Positions 33,789 to 43,221 are shown, numbered from the stretch's first letter. The stretch is 64,000 nucleotides of DNA from Bombella sp. ESL0385 (GCF_009725755.1 NZ_WNIJ01000001.1:1116001-1180000); one strand, 5' to 3'. The notes: generated by a model from the letters alone, not told the origin. Translations and numbers: made by a program.

Positions 33789-35243
33789 ATGACGCACCCT
33801 AATACCAGCAACGCCTCCCCTGCAAATAAACCAGCCGCTCCCGAAGCTGCCAACCCCCAATGGGGTGGACGTTTTGCCAGTGGCCCCGCCGCGATTATGG
33901 AGGAAATCAACGCCTCTATTGGGTTTGATAAAACCCTCTGGCGACAAGATATTCGCGGCTCGCTCGCTCATGCAGCTATGCTGCGCAAGGTTGGCCTACT
34001 TACAGCCCAAGAAGAAGCCGAGATTCAGAGCGGCTTAGCAGCCATTGGTAAGGAGATTGAGGAAGGGACATTCCCCTTCTCCCCCGCTTTGGAAGATATT
34101 CATATGAATATCGAATCCCGCCTCTCTGAGCGCATTGGTGAGGCTGGTAAACGTCTGCACACCGCCCGCTCTCGCAATGACCAAATCGCAACGGATTTCC
34201 GCCTTTGGGTGCGGGATTCCATTGATGGCATCATAGAGCAAACCGAAGCCCTCATGCGGACCCTCGCCCGCCGCGCTTTGGAGTATCACGATACCCCCAT
34301 GCCGGGCTTTACGCATCTTCAAGTTGCTCAGCCTGTGACCTTTGGGCATCATTTACTCGCCTATGTGGAGATGCTCTCCCGCGATGCCTCTCGCCTGCGT
34401 GATGCGCGCCGCCGGATGAATGAGTGCCCCCTTGGCTCTGCCGCGCTTGCGGGGACCTCTTTCCCCATCGACCGCGAGATGACGGCCCAATCCCTAGGGT
34501 TTGACCGCCCTACAGCTAACTCTCTTGATGCTGTATCTGACCGTGATTTCGCGTTGGAATATCTCTCCGCCCTCTCCCTAGAGGCGATGCATCTCTCTCG
34601 TCTCTCTGAGGAGATTGTACAATGGGCGTCTGCCGCGTTTAATTTTGTGCATCTCTCAGATGCCTTCACAACGGGCTCCTCCATCATGCCGCAAAAGCGT
34701 AACCCTGATGCGGCGGAGCTTGTCCGCGCCAAAGTCGGCCGCATTACGGGAGACCTCATCGGCTTACTAACCGTCATGAAGGGCCTGCCCCTCGCTTATG
34801 CGAAAGATACGCAAGAGGATAAAGAGCCTGTTTTTGACGCAACAACGGCCATCACCCTCTCCCTCGCCGCGATGGAAGGCATGATTCGGGACCTCAAAGC
34901 CAATAAGGCACGCATGAGGGAGCTAGCGGGGGCAGGTTTCTCCACCGCGACAGACCTTGCCGATTGGCTTGTACGCGCACTGCGCCTCCCCTTCCGCACG
35001 GCGCATCATGTTACAGGGCGGCTTGTGAGTTTGGCCGAGCAAAAAGGCTGTGACCTTGCCGACCTCTCCTTAGAAGAGATGCAGGCTGTAGAGCCCGGGA
35101 TTAATGCCTCTCTCTATGAGGTTTTGACGGTTGAATCCTCCCTCGCGTCACGCACGAGCAAGGGCGGGACCGCTCCGCAGAATGTACATGCTCAAGCCAC
35201 TGCATGGCTAGAACGCCTTAATCATCATAAAGAAGGAGAGTAA
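33789..35243 (+). CDS. argH: Argininosuccinate lyase
   Basis: Last step of arginine synthesis: splits argininosuccinate into arginine and fumarate. The 484-residue protein has the fumarase/aspartase superfamily signature [12 protein letters not shown] (in the mobile loop with the catalytic serine), [14 protein letters not shown] and [13 protein letters not shown] Pro/Ala-rich segment of about 20 residues precedes the conserved core (NPQWGGRF). There is no clear ribosome site before ATG 33789, which lies inside the tlpA-like leader. The small lipoprotein gene begins one base after its stop. Confidence 0.94.
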   Translation: MTHPNTSNASPANKPAAPEAANPQWGGRFASGPAAIMEEINASIGFDKTLWRQDIRGSLAHAAMLRKVGLLTAQEEAEIQSGLAAIGKEIEEGTFPFSPALEDIHMNIESRLSERIGEAGKRLHTARSRNDQIATDFRLWVRDSIDGIIEQTEALMRTLARRALEYHDTPMPGFTHLQVAQPVTFGHHLLAYVEMLSRDASRLRDARRRMNECPLGSAALAGTSFPIDREMTAQSLGFDRPTANSLDAVSDRDFALEYLSALSLEAMHLSRLSEEIVQWASAAFNFVHLSDAFTTGSSIMPQKRNPDAAELVRAKVGRITGDLIGLLTVMKGLPLAYAKDTQEDKEPVFDATTAITLSLAAMEGMIRDLKANKARMRELAGAGFSTATDLADWLVRALRLPFRTAHHVTGRLVSLAEQKGCDLADLSLEEMQAVEPGINASLYEVLTVESSLASRTSKGGTAPQNVHAQATAWLERLNHHKEGE

Positions 35244-35244
35244 G

Positions 35245-35403
35245 ATGCGCTCCATCCGTACGACACTCATCAAACTAAGCCTTCTTGCCCTTGTGGGGGG
35301 AAGCATGCTGTTTGGGCTAAATGCTTGCGGTCAATATGATGACCCGCAACCACCCGGCCCCGCTAACAAAGTAACGTACCCGCAGCCTTATCCGCCAGAA
35401 TAA
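35245..35403 (+). CDS. Small lipoprotein, LptM (YifL)-like
   Basis: A 52-residue lipoprotein. It has a basic start (MRSIRTTLIK), a hydrophobic stretch, a lipobox-like GLNAC with Cys28, then a short Gly/Pro-rich tail (CGQYDDPQPPGPANK). AAGGAG lies seven bases before the ATG, inside the end of argH. In many proteobacteria a similar small lipoprotein follows argH and precedes lysA. LptM assists maturation of the LptD outer-membrane LPS translocon. The lipobox has Asn at -2, which is not ideal, and the tail lacks the full CGxxGPL pattern, so the family assignment rests largely on position. No lysA follows here. Confidence 0.65.
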   Translation: MRSIRTTLIKLSLLALVGGSMLFGLNACGQYDDPQPPGPANKVTYPQPYPPE

Positions 35404-35430
35404 GGCTAAGACAGTAAACATCATCTAATG

Positions 35431-35465
35431 CATGGTGCTGCAACATTTAAGGGGACAGCACCATG
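35431..35465. repeat. Perfect 10-bp inverted repeat between convergent genes
   Basis: CATGGTGCTG (35431-35440) and CAGCACCATG (35456-35465) are exact reverse complements with a 15-base spacer. It lies between the small lipoprotein (stop 35403) and the end of the MBL hydrolase (stop 35447), inside whose last codons the right arm falls. There is no T tail, so it may be a Rho-assisted or processing hairpin rather than an intrinsic terminator. Confidence 0.45.
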
Positions 35466-36235
35466 CCATCCCATGCGGGCCTTACATCCTCTGGCAATAA
35501 GCGGCAGAGGGACTCATAATCCATATCCGGCCCCATATGGGTCAGGACTGTATGACGGGGGCGGAGTTGTTCACGCCACTCCAACACGCGCCCTACCCAC
35601 CCATGAGAGGGATGAGCCTTCCGTTGAAAGCACCCTACCACCCACATGGATAGATTCTGCAAAACCGTGAGGGATTCAGGGGGGAAGCTCTCAACATCAG
35701 TGCAATAAGCAAAATCCCCTACCCTAAGGCCGAGGCTCCTCGTCCAACCATGCTTCTGCGGGAAGATATGGCCTGTTAAAGGGCCAAGACTAAAGGGGCC
35801 ATAATCTGGGACCTCTTGTACGTCAAAAGCCGGGCAATAGAAATTACCGCCCTCCCACGGGCGAAAAGCGTAAGAGAAACGCTGCCGCAATTCACTCAAT
35901 ACCACCTGGCTCGCTAACAGTTGGATGGGACGGCCAATCACACGATTCACCGCCCGTAATTCATCTAGCCCTGCGATATGATCACTATGTGCATGGGTGT
36001 AAAAGACTGCATCAATATGTGTCAGCCCATTATGAAGCATTTGCTGGCGGAGGTCTGGCCCGCTATCGACTAACAGACGAAACCCCTCATACTCTATCAC
36101 AATAGAAGAGCGCAGCCGATAATTCCGCTGATTAGCAGGGTCACACACGCCCCATATCCCCGTAGCAGCTCCTTCAGCACCCCCAATCATCGGGACACCG
36201 GCCGAGCCACCACAACCGAGGATTGTCACCTTCAT
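35447..36235 (-). CDS. MBL-fold metallo-hydrolase (PhnP-like)
   Basis: A 262-residue metallo-beta-lactamase fold hydrolase with GCGGSAGVPMIGG at the start and the dinuclear metal motif YTHAHSDHIAGLDEL (His81, His83, Asp85, His86). The protein resembles the PhnP / tRNase Z-like subgroup, phosphodiesterases acting on cyclic phosphates, but the true substrate is not known. It overlaps tatD by four bases and is the last gene of the dacA-tmk-holB-metG-tatD set, the same position in which an MBL gene follows metG-tatD in many alphaproteobacteria. Confidence 0.85.
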   Translation of the reverse strand: MKVTILGCGGSAGVPMIGGAEGAATGIWGVCDPANQRNYRLRSSIVIEYEGFRLLVDSGPDLRQQMLHNGLTHIDAVFYTHAHSDHIAGLDELRAVNRVIGRPIQLLASQVVLSELRQRFSYAFRPWEGGNFYCPAFDVQEVPDYGPFSLGPLTGHIFPQKHGWTRSLGLRVGDFAYCTDVESFPPESLTVLQNLSMWVVGCFQRKAHPSHGWVGRVLEWREQLRPRHTVLTHMGPDMDYESLCRLLPEDVRPAWDGMVLSP

Positions 36236-37017
36236 GCAGCACTCTTTGTAAAAAGACGCTGCGTATTAGCCCGCGTCACTGCCGCAAGCTGCTCCATCGT
36301 CATCCCACGCTCCTCAGCTAAACGCTGCGCCGTATGCACAACATAACCCGGCGTATTGGGCTTGCCACGCTTAGGCACAGGGGCCAAGAAGGGGCTATCA
36401 GTCTCCACCAAAAGCCGATCTTCAGGGGCATGACGCGCGACCTCGCGGATTTCCTCGCATTTTTTAAAGGTCAAAAGACCAGAGAAGCTAAGATACCCCC
36501 CCAACGCCAAAGCCGCCTCAGCAAGCTTCGCCCCAGAGGCAAAACAATGGATTAAGAAAGGGAACGCCCCTTTCTCATGCTCATCCCGCAAGATAGCAAT
36601 CGTATCGTCATCAGCTTGACGCGTATGAATCACCAACGGCAAACCCGTTACCCGCGCGGCCTCGATATGACGGCGAAAAGAGGCTTGTTGCGCAGGCTTC
36701 ACCGCCTCTGTCCCGTGGAAATAATCCAACCCAGATTCCCCAATCGCCACAACTTGCGGGGCCTCAAGGGCTGTGAGCATCTCATCAAGACTAGGGAGGG
36801 CCTCCTCATGGGCATGGTCGGGATGTGTCCCCAACGCACACCACACACGCAGCTCCGGGCTATCATGCGCGGTTAAAGCCAGTTGGCGCGCCCGCTCTGA
36901 CCAGCGCGTGCCAATCGTAATCATCCCCGCTAACCCATGATGCCGCGCAAACTCCAAAGCGGCTGGCACGTCCTCTAGCCGGTCCAAATGGCAATGAGTA
37001 TCAATCAGCCCCTTCAT
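36232..37017 (-). CDS. tatD: TatD-family metal-dependent deoxyribonuclease
   Basis: TIM-barrel metal hydrolase of the TatD/YcfH family, a 3'-5' exonuclease linked to DNA repair and quality control. The 261 residues start with LIDTHCHLDRLED (His8, His10), have GESGLDYFHG, LVIHTRQADDD, HCFASG and the C-terminal LLVETDSPFLAPVP. Length is standard. It overlaps metG by four bases and the MBL gene by four bases. E. coli has the same holB-ycfH linkage, which makes YcfH the closer paralogue. Confidence 0.92.
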   Translation of the reverse strand: MKGLIDTHCHLDRLEDVPAALEFARHHGLAGMITIGTRWSERARQLALTAHDSPELRVWCALGTHPDHAHEEALPSLDEMLTALEAPQVVAIGESGLDYFHGTEAVKPAQQASFRRHIEAARVTGLPLVIHTRQADDDTIAILRDEHEKGAFPFLIHCFASGAKLAEAALALGGYLSFSGLLTFKKCEEIREVARHAPEDRLLVETDSPFLAPVPKRGKPNTPGYVVHTAQRLAEERGMTMEQLAAVTRANTQRLFTKSAA

Positions 37018-38555
37018 GCGCCCTTTTCATCCTCCACAAAGCGCGGGAATAGCCCTTGCGGTTTTGGCAACACCCGCCCGCCGGGGAGGGGTGTTTCCAA
37101 CGCTTTAAAACAACGCTCAGCCTCCTCAACCCCTAGCTGGTCGAGCATCTTCGCCATCGTATCAGGCATATAAGGTTGGAGCAAAGTCGCCACTGTGCGG
37201 ATAACATCGACCAACACGCGCAATACATCAGCCATACGGGCGGGGTTTTCCTTCTTCAACACCCAAGGGGCTTGCCTATCAATATACGCATTCGCCTCAC
37301 GGATGAGTTTCCAAATCTCCTCCAACGCATCACTAATGGCCAAACGCCCGATGTAATCACGCGTCATAGAGGGCAGAAGGCTGGCTTGTGCTAAAATATG
37401 CTCATCATCTTCCTGCAATGCGCCACGCTCTGGCAACACACCATCAAGATTACGCGCAATCTGGCTGAGTGTTCTTTGAGCAAGATTGCCGAGGTCATTG
37501 GCTAATTCGACATTCATCCGCGTAATGAGCGACCGGCGGCTAAAGTTAGAATCCCCTCCAAAGGGGACTTCCCGCATTAAAAAGAAGCGCAGCTGGTCTA
37601 GCCCGAACTCATCAGCAAGGGCTTTGGGGTCCAACACATTACCAAGCGATTTGCTCATTTTCTCGCCTTCAACGGTCCACCATCCATGAGCAAAAACACG
37701 CTTAGGCAAGGGCAAACCTGCGGCCATGAGGAAGGCAGGCCAATAAATGCAATGGAAGCGGATAATCTCCTTACCCACCACATGCACATCCGCTGGCCAA
37801 TGCACATGCCGCGGGTCCTTCATATCAGGATAGCCCACGGCGGTGAGGTAATTCGCCAAAGCATCGAACCACACATACATGACATGGTCCGCATCGCCGG
37901 GTACCTCAATGCCCCATTTAAAGCTCGTCCGGCTGATGGAGAGGTCCCGCAGACCCTGCTTTACAAAGCTAATCACTTCTCGCTTTGGCCCATGAGGGCC
38001 GATAAAGTCGGGATTCTCCTCATATAACGCCAATAATTTGTCTTGGAAGTCAGACAGGCGGAAGAAGTAAGAGGGCTCCCGCACCCATTCTAGCGGAGCC
38101 CCAGAGGGAGCTGTCCGGCTGCCATCGGGATGTTTGGTAATCTCATCCTCGCCCACGAACATCTCATCGCGTGTGGAGTACCACCCCTCATAAGCATCCA
38201 AATAGATATGGCCATTTTCCGCCACTTTTTCCCATAATGCTTGGGCGGCCTTTTTATGGCGCGGCTCTGTCGTGCGGATGAACTCATCAGTCTGCACCGC
38301 CATATCACGCTGCATCTGACGGAAGCTTTGGGAGATACGATCAGCAAACTCTTGCGGCGGAACAGACTGCGCTTTTGCGCTTTGCTCCACTTTTTGACCA
38401 TGCTCATCCGTCCCGCTGACAAACAACACCTCTTGGCCATCTAACCGATGGAAACGTGCAATGACATCACACGCAATAGAGGTGTAGGCATGGCCAATAT
38501 GTGGCGCGCCATTCACATAAAAAATGGGGGTTGTGATGGTAAAACGCCGCGTCAT
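37014..38555 (-). CDS. metG: Methionyl-tRNA synthetase
   Basis: Charges tRNA-Met with methionine. The 513-residue class I synthetase has the HIGH motif as GAPHIGHAY (His19-His22) and the KMSKS loop in GEKMSKSLGNV. It lacks the C-terminal dimerisation domain and is the shorter, alphaproteobacterial form; the four-cysteine zinc knuckle is not seen in the connective insert (SGTDEHGQKVEQ to SRTAPSGAPLEWV). It starts 54 bases downstream of holB and overlaps tatD. A CAT-anticodon tRNA, a possible substrate, is encoded at 50.4 kb. Confidence 0.95.
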   Translation of the reverse strand: MTRRFTITTPIFYVNGAPHIGHAYTSIACDVIARFHRLDGQEVLFVSGTDEHGQKVEQSAKAQSVPPQEFADRISQSFRQMQRDMAVQTDEFIRTTEPRHKKAAQALWEKVAENGHIYLDAYEGWYSTRDEMFVGEDEITKHPDGSRTAPSGAPLEWVREPSYFFRLSDFQDKLLALYEENPDFIGPHGPKREVISFVKQGLRDLSISRTSFKWGIEVPGDADHVMYVWFDALANYLTAVGYPDMKDPRHVHWPADVHVVGKEIIRFHCIYWPAFLMAAGLPLPKRVFAHGWWTVEGEKMSKSLGNVLDPKALADEFGLDQLRFFLMREVPFGGDSNFSRRSLITRMNVELANDLGNLAQRTLSQIARNLDGVLPERGALQEDDEHILAQASLLPSMTRDYIGRLAISDALEEIWKLIREANAYIDRQAPWVLKKENPARMADVLRVLVDVIRTVATLLQPYMPDTMAKMLDQLGVEEAERCFKALETPLPGGRVLPKPQGLFPRFVEDEKGA

Positions 38556-38609
38556 AAGCCGTCCTATCTCGCTTCAAGTCTTTATACTGCCACCTGTTAT
38601 TGCCAGCCT

Positions 38610-39533
38610 TTAGGGGGCTAGAGCAAGGGCTTCTCGGAGTGCTTCTGCTTTATCAAGGTTAAAGCGTTCTGTCTGCTGGCGCAGTTGCGCTAGCTGACGA
38701 ACACGCTCCGCCCGCTCTGCGGCTTGTAGGCTGTTGCCTTCCATCGCCGCATCCCGCGCTTGCGTGGCTAAAGCCTCACTAAACAAATCACAAAAAAGGG
38801 CAAAGCCCTCCCCTTCGCGCGCAATCTGCTTAACCCGCTCCCACATCTCAGAATCCATAGCCGTGCCTGCCATCACTTGCTCAACCAAGCCCGCGCATAA
38901 GCCATCACGATCTTGTGCCAAAAAGAGCGCACGCCCCGGGGAGCCATGAGCGCGGCGTAACAAATCGGCAGATATATCGGGAATCAAGGCCCGCATGGCC
39001 TGCTCATCCAAGCCAGAAAGCGTTAAAGGCCGACAACGGCTCCGCAGCGTAGGCAATAACGCGCCGGGGACTGATGTTGTCAAAAATAACACAGCCTTAG
39101 GAGGAGGTTCTTCTAGAATCTTTAACAGCGCATTCGCCGCAAAGCGATTTAAGCTCTCCACCCCATCTACAATCACAACGCGCCACCCGCCCTCTGTAGC
39201 GGTATGATGAAGAAACGTCTGTACCGGCTGGACCTCTGCAACCGTAATCTCGCCCTTCAACCGCCCTTTGCGCGGGTCAATCTTACGAGCAATCTCCAAC
39301 AAATCCCCATGTGTACCAGCGGAGATGCGCCGCCCGGCAGGGCTATTTAGGTCACTCCCCCCCAATAATTTACGCGCAAGATGAAAGGCCAAAGTCGCCT
39401 TCCCCACCCCCGCTGGGCCAGAAATCAACCACGCATGATGCAAACGCCCAGACTGCCACGACTCCTCAAACCGTTGTACAGCCGCTTCATGCCCCCATAA
39501 ACGCGCGGCCTGTCGCGGTTCTGGCAGGCTCAC
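38610..39533 (-). CDS. holB: DNA polymerase III delta' subunit
   Basis: Clamp-loader subunit of the replicative polymerase. The 307-residue AAA+ protein has a P-loop (SGPAGVGKATLAFHLAR) and the conserved NALLKILEEPP followed by FLTTSVPGALLPTLRSRC, the sensor and SRC motifs of delta'. GTG 39533 overlaps the tmk TGA (GTGA). The zinc-binding cysteines of E. coli delta' are not seen near the P-loop. The tmk-holB pairing is widely conserved. Confidence 0.92.
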   Translation of the reverse strand: MSLPEPRQAARLWGHEAAVQRFEESWQSGRLHHAWLISGPAGVGKATLAFHLARKLLGGSDLNSPAGRRISAGTHGDLLEIARKIDPRKGRLKGEITVAEVQPVQTFLHHTATEGGWRVVIVDGVESLNRFAANALLKILEEPPPKAVLFLTTSVPGALLPTLRSRCRPLTLSGLDEQAMRALIPDISADLLRRAHGSPGRALFLAQDRDGLCAGLVEQVMAGTAMDSEMWERVKQIAREGEGFALFCDLFSEALATQARDAAMEGNSLQAAERAERVRQLAQLRQQTERFNLDKAEALREALALAP

Positions 39534-40189
39534 GATGCTCCCCTCTTTTGGGCGAGATATTGGGTCACAACCTCATATAAACGGGCTTGTACCTCTGCCT
39601 CTGAAGGCTCTGCATCCACCCGAACAATGCGCTCCAAATCGCACTCAGCCATGGCCTGAAAGCCTTCACGCACGCGCTCATGAAAAGCCGCTTGCTGGCC
39701 CTCGTAACGGTCCAGCTTGCCCCCACGTTGTGCGATACGTTTATGAGCGACCTCACAAGGGAGGTCCAACCATAAGGTCAGGTCCGGCTCCCCACCAACA
39801 AGCTGACGCAACGCATTGATGAAGGCTAAAACCTCTGGCTTCTTCTGGCCTATCCCATAACCTTGATACGCCCATGTGGAATCGTGGTACCGATCACACA
39901 CCACAATCTGCCCCTCAGCTAAGGCGGGGTGAATCACTTTGGCGAGATGGTCCACTCTAGCTGCCATATGCGCCATAATCTCGGCCTGCCAGCAAAACTC
40001 CGCCTCGCCAAAAAGGAGAAGATTCCGCAAGGCTTCCGCCGCAGGGGTACCACCGGGCTCGCGCGTTTGATAAACGCGCCATCCATCCGCCCGCAAACGC
40101 TCACTCAAAAGGTGGGATTGGGTAGTTTTACCCCCGCCTTCTCCACCTTCTAGCGTGATGAAGATACCGGGATGCTTACTCCGGCGCAT
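39530..40189 (-). CDS. tmk: Thymidylate kinase
   Basis: Phosphorylates dTMP to dTDP. The 219-residue P-loop kinase starts with IFITLEGGEGGGKTTQSHLL, has the DR(Y/H) motif in VVCDRYHDSTWAYQG and the TREPGGTP segment. The frame extends to 40297 over the dacA end, but ATG 40189 fits the family length; it overlaps dacA by 14 bases, with no clear ribosome site, suggesting coupling. The nucleotide feeds DNA synthesis together with the ribonucleotide reductase at 6-9 kb. Confidence 0.93.
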   Translation of the reverse strand: MRRSKHPGIFITLEGGEGGGKTTQSHLLSERLRADGWRVYQTREPGGTPAAEALRNLLLFGEAEFCWQAEIMAHMAARVDHLAKVIHPALAEGQIVVCDRYHDSTWAYQGYGIGQKKPEVLAFINALRQLVGGEPDLTLWLDLPCEVAHKRIAQRGGKLDRYEGQQAAFHERVREGFQAMAECDLERIVRVDAEPSEAEVQARLYEVVTQYLAQKRGAS

Positions 40190-41426
40190 GGCCAAATCGT
40201 GCCATAAGCCGCCCCACAATGCCCAACTCCTCCACAGAATCCACCGTATAAAGCGGTGAATATACACGCGGCTGACCGGGCAACCCAGCCGATACATGGC
40301 CGGACTTCTGCCCTACAACAACGGGTGCAGCAATCGGAGATGGATAATCCACGCTAATTTGCACCCTCGAGGACCAGCCGATAGGGATTGTCAAACTAAC
40401 ATCCTCTGCCACGGCAAGGGCCACGCTGCGATGCTCTCCCATCCAAACAGCCGCTTTAGGCTCGACCACCTGCCCACGACTTAGGAACTTAACTGTCTCA
40501 AAGCTAGAAAACGCCCAGCTCATCAATCGTTCCCCTTCATGAGCGCGCTCATTGGTAGAAGAAGTCCCGTTAATGACGACAATAATGCGATTCCCATTAT
40601 GCTCCGAGCTTGCACAGAGACCAAAGCCACCCGCATCCGTATGGCCTGTTTTTAAACCATCGGCTAACCCTTTATCGACAAGAACATTTCTGTTGCCTTG
40701 GCGAATATGATTAAAGGTAAACTCCTTCTCCCCAAAGAAGTGATAATAACGCGGGAAGTCAGAGATGAGATGTTGGGCCAGTGCAGCCACATCCCGCGCG
40801 CACATATAATGGTCATCCGCAGGCAGGCCGGTCACATTCATAAAATGAGAATTATGCAAGCCGATACGATGGGAGGCTTCATTCATCAAGGTAACAAATC
40901 GTTCCTCAGAGCCAGCAATCCCCTCCGCTAAGACCACGCAGGCATCGTTACCCGACTGGATGAGCATGCCGCGGATTAAGTCCTCCACGCTGACAGAACT
41001 CCCCAGCGGCACGAACATACGCGAACCTTCCATCCGCCACGCCTTATGGCTAACGGGGAACATCTGCTCCAGCCGAATACGACCAGAGGCGAGAAAGGCA
41101 AAAACAACATAAGCCGTCATCATTTTTGTTAAGGATGATGGCGGCATGCGCTCCTCCGCATTGCGGCTGAGCAATACGGTGTTGGTCGTACTATCAAGAA
41201 TATAAGCCCAACGCGCAGAGGTTGGCATCGGCCCCATAGGGGTTGTGGCATCCCCTGTAGCCGAATCCGAAACACTCGCCGAATGCGCGGCAACGGCTTG
41301 TTTTACAGCCGGATTCCCTTGCTCTGACCGCGCGGCCCCTTTAGCGTGCCCCAGCCGTGATAATGCCAGTAAGGAACAGGCCGAAAAACCTGCTACTCCC
41401 CCCATAAGAGAACGTCTTGTCTGCAC
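40176..41426 (-). CDS. dacA: D-alanyl-D-alanine carboxypeptidase (PBP5/6 family)
   Basis: Trims the terminal D-Ala from peptidoglycan pentapeptides in the periplasm. The 416-residue protein has the three penicillin-binding motifs: S-x-x-K in PSSLTKMM (Ser98, Lys101), SGN (158-160) and KTG (259-261). A second domain follows. The signal region begins MQTRRSLMGG and looks like a twin-arginine signal, which is unusual for this family. GTG 41426 has GGGGA six bases upstream. A C-terminal amphipathic membrane anchor is likely but not obvious. It heads the dacA-tmk-holB-metG-tatD-MBL set. Confidence 0.92.
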   Translation of the reverse strand: MQTRRSLMGGVAGFSACSLLALSRLGHAKGAARSEQGNPAVKQAVAAHSASVSDSATGDATTPMGPMPTSARWAYILDSTTNTVLLSRNAEERMPPSSLTKMMTAYVVFAFLASGRIRLEQMFPVSHKAWRMEGSRMFVPLGSSVSVEDLIRGMLIQSGNDACVVLAEGIAGSEERFVTLMNEASHRIGLHNSHFMNVTGLPADDHYMCARDVAALAQHLISDFPRYYHFFGEKEFTFNHIRQGNRNVLVDKGLADGLKTGHTDAGGFGLCASSEHNGNRIIVVINGTSSTNERAHEGERLMSWAFSSFETVKFLSRGQVVEPKAAVWMGEHRSVALAVAEDVSLTIPIGWSSRVQISVDYPSPIAAPVVVGQKSGHVSAGLPGQPRVYSPLYTVDSVEELGIVGRLMARFGHAPE

Positions 41427-41507
41427 GTCAATCCCCGCGCTATAGGCCCTGCCACAATGGCGAAGCCCTCTTTTTAGAAACCATCATGCCATACCCGATA
41501 AAACATC

Positions 41508-42533
41508 TTAGCGGGTAATGTAATCACCTAAAATCCCAACCGCTAATGCGTAATAATCGGACGGATTATAAGCTCGTATCGCTCGGAAATTACGATAAAC
41601 AAGGAAGGCTTGTCCACCAGGCCCATCAGGTTGAAGCAAACTCCCCTCAGCTTGCGGGGCTAAAAAACGCGATGACTGCACAGGCCGGACACCTAACGCC
41701 ACCCATGTCCCCACCGGATGAACGGCAGCGTGACGCGATTTTGTTGCAGCAATTTGTTGGAACTGCCCATGAACTCCCAAGGGGACCGTTACTTCCTCCC
41801 CCCATGGCTCCCCACGCTGCCAACCAGACCGGCCTAAATAATGCGCAATAGAGGCAAAAACATCGGCCTCAGAGGTCCAAATATCGCATTTACCATCACC
41901 ATCACCATCGGCACCATAACGCAGATAAGCACTCGGCATGAATTGCGGTTGCCCCATCGCCCCTGCATAACTCCCCATCATCCGCGCGGGATCTATCGCC
42001 CTTTGACCAAGAATATGCAGGGCCTTTAATAATTCACTCCGAAAAAAGGCGGCCCGGCGTCCATCATAAGCGAGTGTGGCAAGGGCGTCGATCACATTAA
42101 ACCGCCCTTGCGTAGCCCCAAAGCCGGACTCCAAACCCCATATGCCCATAACGCTCGATTCATCACTGCCAAACCGCGCCCCTAATGGGCTGAGTGTGCC
42201 TTTAACACGCTGATAAACCTGTCGCCCTTGCTCTATGCGCGATGAGGTAATGACACGCTGACGATACTGCGCCCATGTCATTGTAAACTCAGGTTGATGA
42301 CGGTCTAAGCGTAAAACCTCCTGATTCGGCTGTGCCGTCAACGCTAACGCTGCCTTCAACACATCAGAGGGGACATCTTCTGCAAGGGCCTGTTGGCGAA
42401 CTCCCTGCAAAAAGGCCTGATACGAATCCCCACGCGCCCATGCATTCCGTGCGCCCCAGAGCGGCACGCTAGAGGCTACCGTACTGGCCATCATAGTTGC
42501 TAAAAGCTTACGTCTACCTAGCATATTAACCAT
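41508..42533 (-). CDS. Lytic murein transglycosylase (MltB family)
   Basis: Cleaves the MurNAc-GlcNAc glycan bond of peptidoglycan to form 1,6-anhydro ends. The 341-residue protein resembles soluble MltB/Slt35 enzymes: GIWGLESGFGATQGRFN carries the catalytic glutamate, and PQFMPSAYLRYGADGDGDGKCD contains a calcium-binding EF-hand-like loop. The N-terminus LGRRKLLATMM then a hydrophobic stretch ending in AWA looks like a twin-arginine signal, not a lipobox. It lies just before dacA on the same strand with an 81-base gap, so the two may share a promoter. Confidence 0.88.
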   Translation of the reverse strand: MVNMLGRRKLLATMMASTVASSVPLWGARNAWARGDSYQAFLQGVRQQALAEDVPSDVLKAALALTAQPNQEVLRLDRHQPEFTMTWAQYRQRVITSSRIEQGRQVYQRVKGTLSPLGARFGSDESSVMGIWGLESGFGATQGRFNVIDALATLAYDGRRAAFFRSELLKALHILGQRAIDPARMMGSYAGAMGQPQFMPSAYLRYGADGDGDGKCDIWTSEADVFASIAHYLGRSGWQRGEPWGEEVTVPLGVHGQFQQIAATKSRHAAVHPVGTWVALGVRPVQSSRFLAPQAEGSLLQPDGPGGQAFLVYRNFRAIRAYNPSDYYALAVGILGDYITR

Positions 42534-42648
42534 CCCACACTATCCCTTCCTCTATAAAAACCTTATCCCACATCATGCGTTGTAGGAATTGAAGAACAAT
42601 CTATTTCGTGCCACAACGCGCTCACTTCATAGTTAAGGCCGTTTCTTT

Positions 42649-43221
42649 GTGATTCGTCTCAATGCTCTTATGGCGTCCCAGCCTCTTTGGTTGAAGGCGT
42701 TCTCAATCATCCTTGGTACGTTCATCCTAGAGGATGTTGCAACCGTCTTAGCGGCCACTGCTGCTAAAAATGGCAATATTTCCAGCATAGCCGCTTTATT
42801 AAGCCTTTATGTAGGAGTTGTTGTTGGGGATGTTGGATTATACGGCCTTGGCCTTGCTGGGAGCCATTGGCAATTTCTTAGACGTTTTCTCACATTGCCG
42901 AGTGAGGAACAGGCCCGCAAATGGTTCTCCCGCAACATCATTGCAGTTGTCGCTATTGCGCGTTTTGTCCCCGGTGTGCGCTTGCCACTTTACACGGCTT
43001 GCGGGTTTTTCCGTGCTCCTTTCTGTGCGTTTGCCCTTACAGCCATTGCCGCAACATTAGTATGGACGAGCTTACTCTTTCTTCTCTCCCTACATATTAG
43101 CGGGTGGCTTCTCGCCCATAAAACCGGCTGGCGTTGGGCGGGTATTGTAGGATTCGTACTCTGTATTTTCATGATGGGCCGCTTCATCGGTCATCTTCAG
43201 CGTAGAAGTCACAAATCATGA
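42649..43221 (+). CDS. DedA-family membrane protein
   Basis: A 190-residue membrane protein with about five helices. It shows the DedA pattern: GTFILEDVATVLAATAA, VGVVVGDVGLYGLGLAG and ARFVPGVRLPLYTACGFF. DedA members include UptA-type flippases that return undecaprenyl phosphate across the membrane and others implicated in membrane-potential maintenance. The start is unsure: GTG 42649 has AAGG 11 bases upstream, and ATG 42670 has none. The stop overlaps the ATP-grasp gene by four bases (ATGA). uppP lies 1.7 kb downstream. Confidence 0.85.
   Translation: MIRLNALMASQPLWLKAFSIILGTFILEDVATVLAATAAKNGNISSIAALLSLYVGVVVGDVGLYGLGLAGSHWQFLRRFLTLPSEEQARKWFSRNIIAVVAIARFVPGVRLPLYTACGFFRAPFCAFALTAIAATLVWTSLLFLLSLHISGWLLAHKTGWRWAGIVGFVLCIFMMGRFIGHLQRRSHKS

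Noticed and set aside
34361-34777. 138-codon minus-strand frame inside argH
   Set aside because: Shadow frame of argH; Arg/Ser-rich with no recognisable features.
42577-42619. GCGTTGT/ACAACGC inverted repeat before the DedA gene
   Set aside because: Only seven bases with a 29-base spacer and no supporting context; could be chance.
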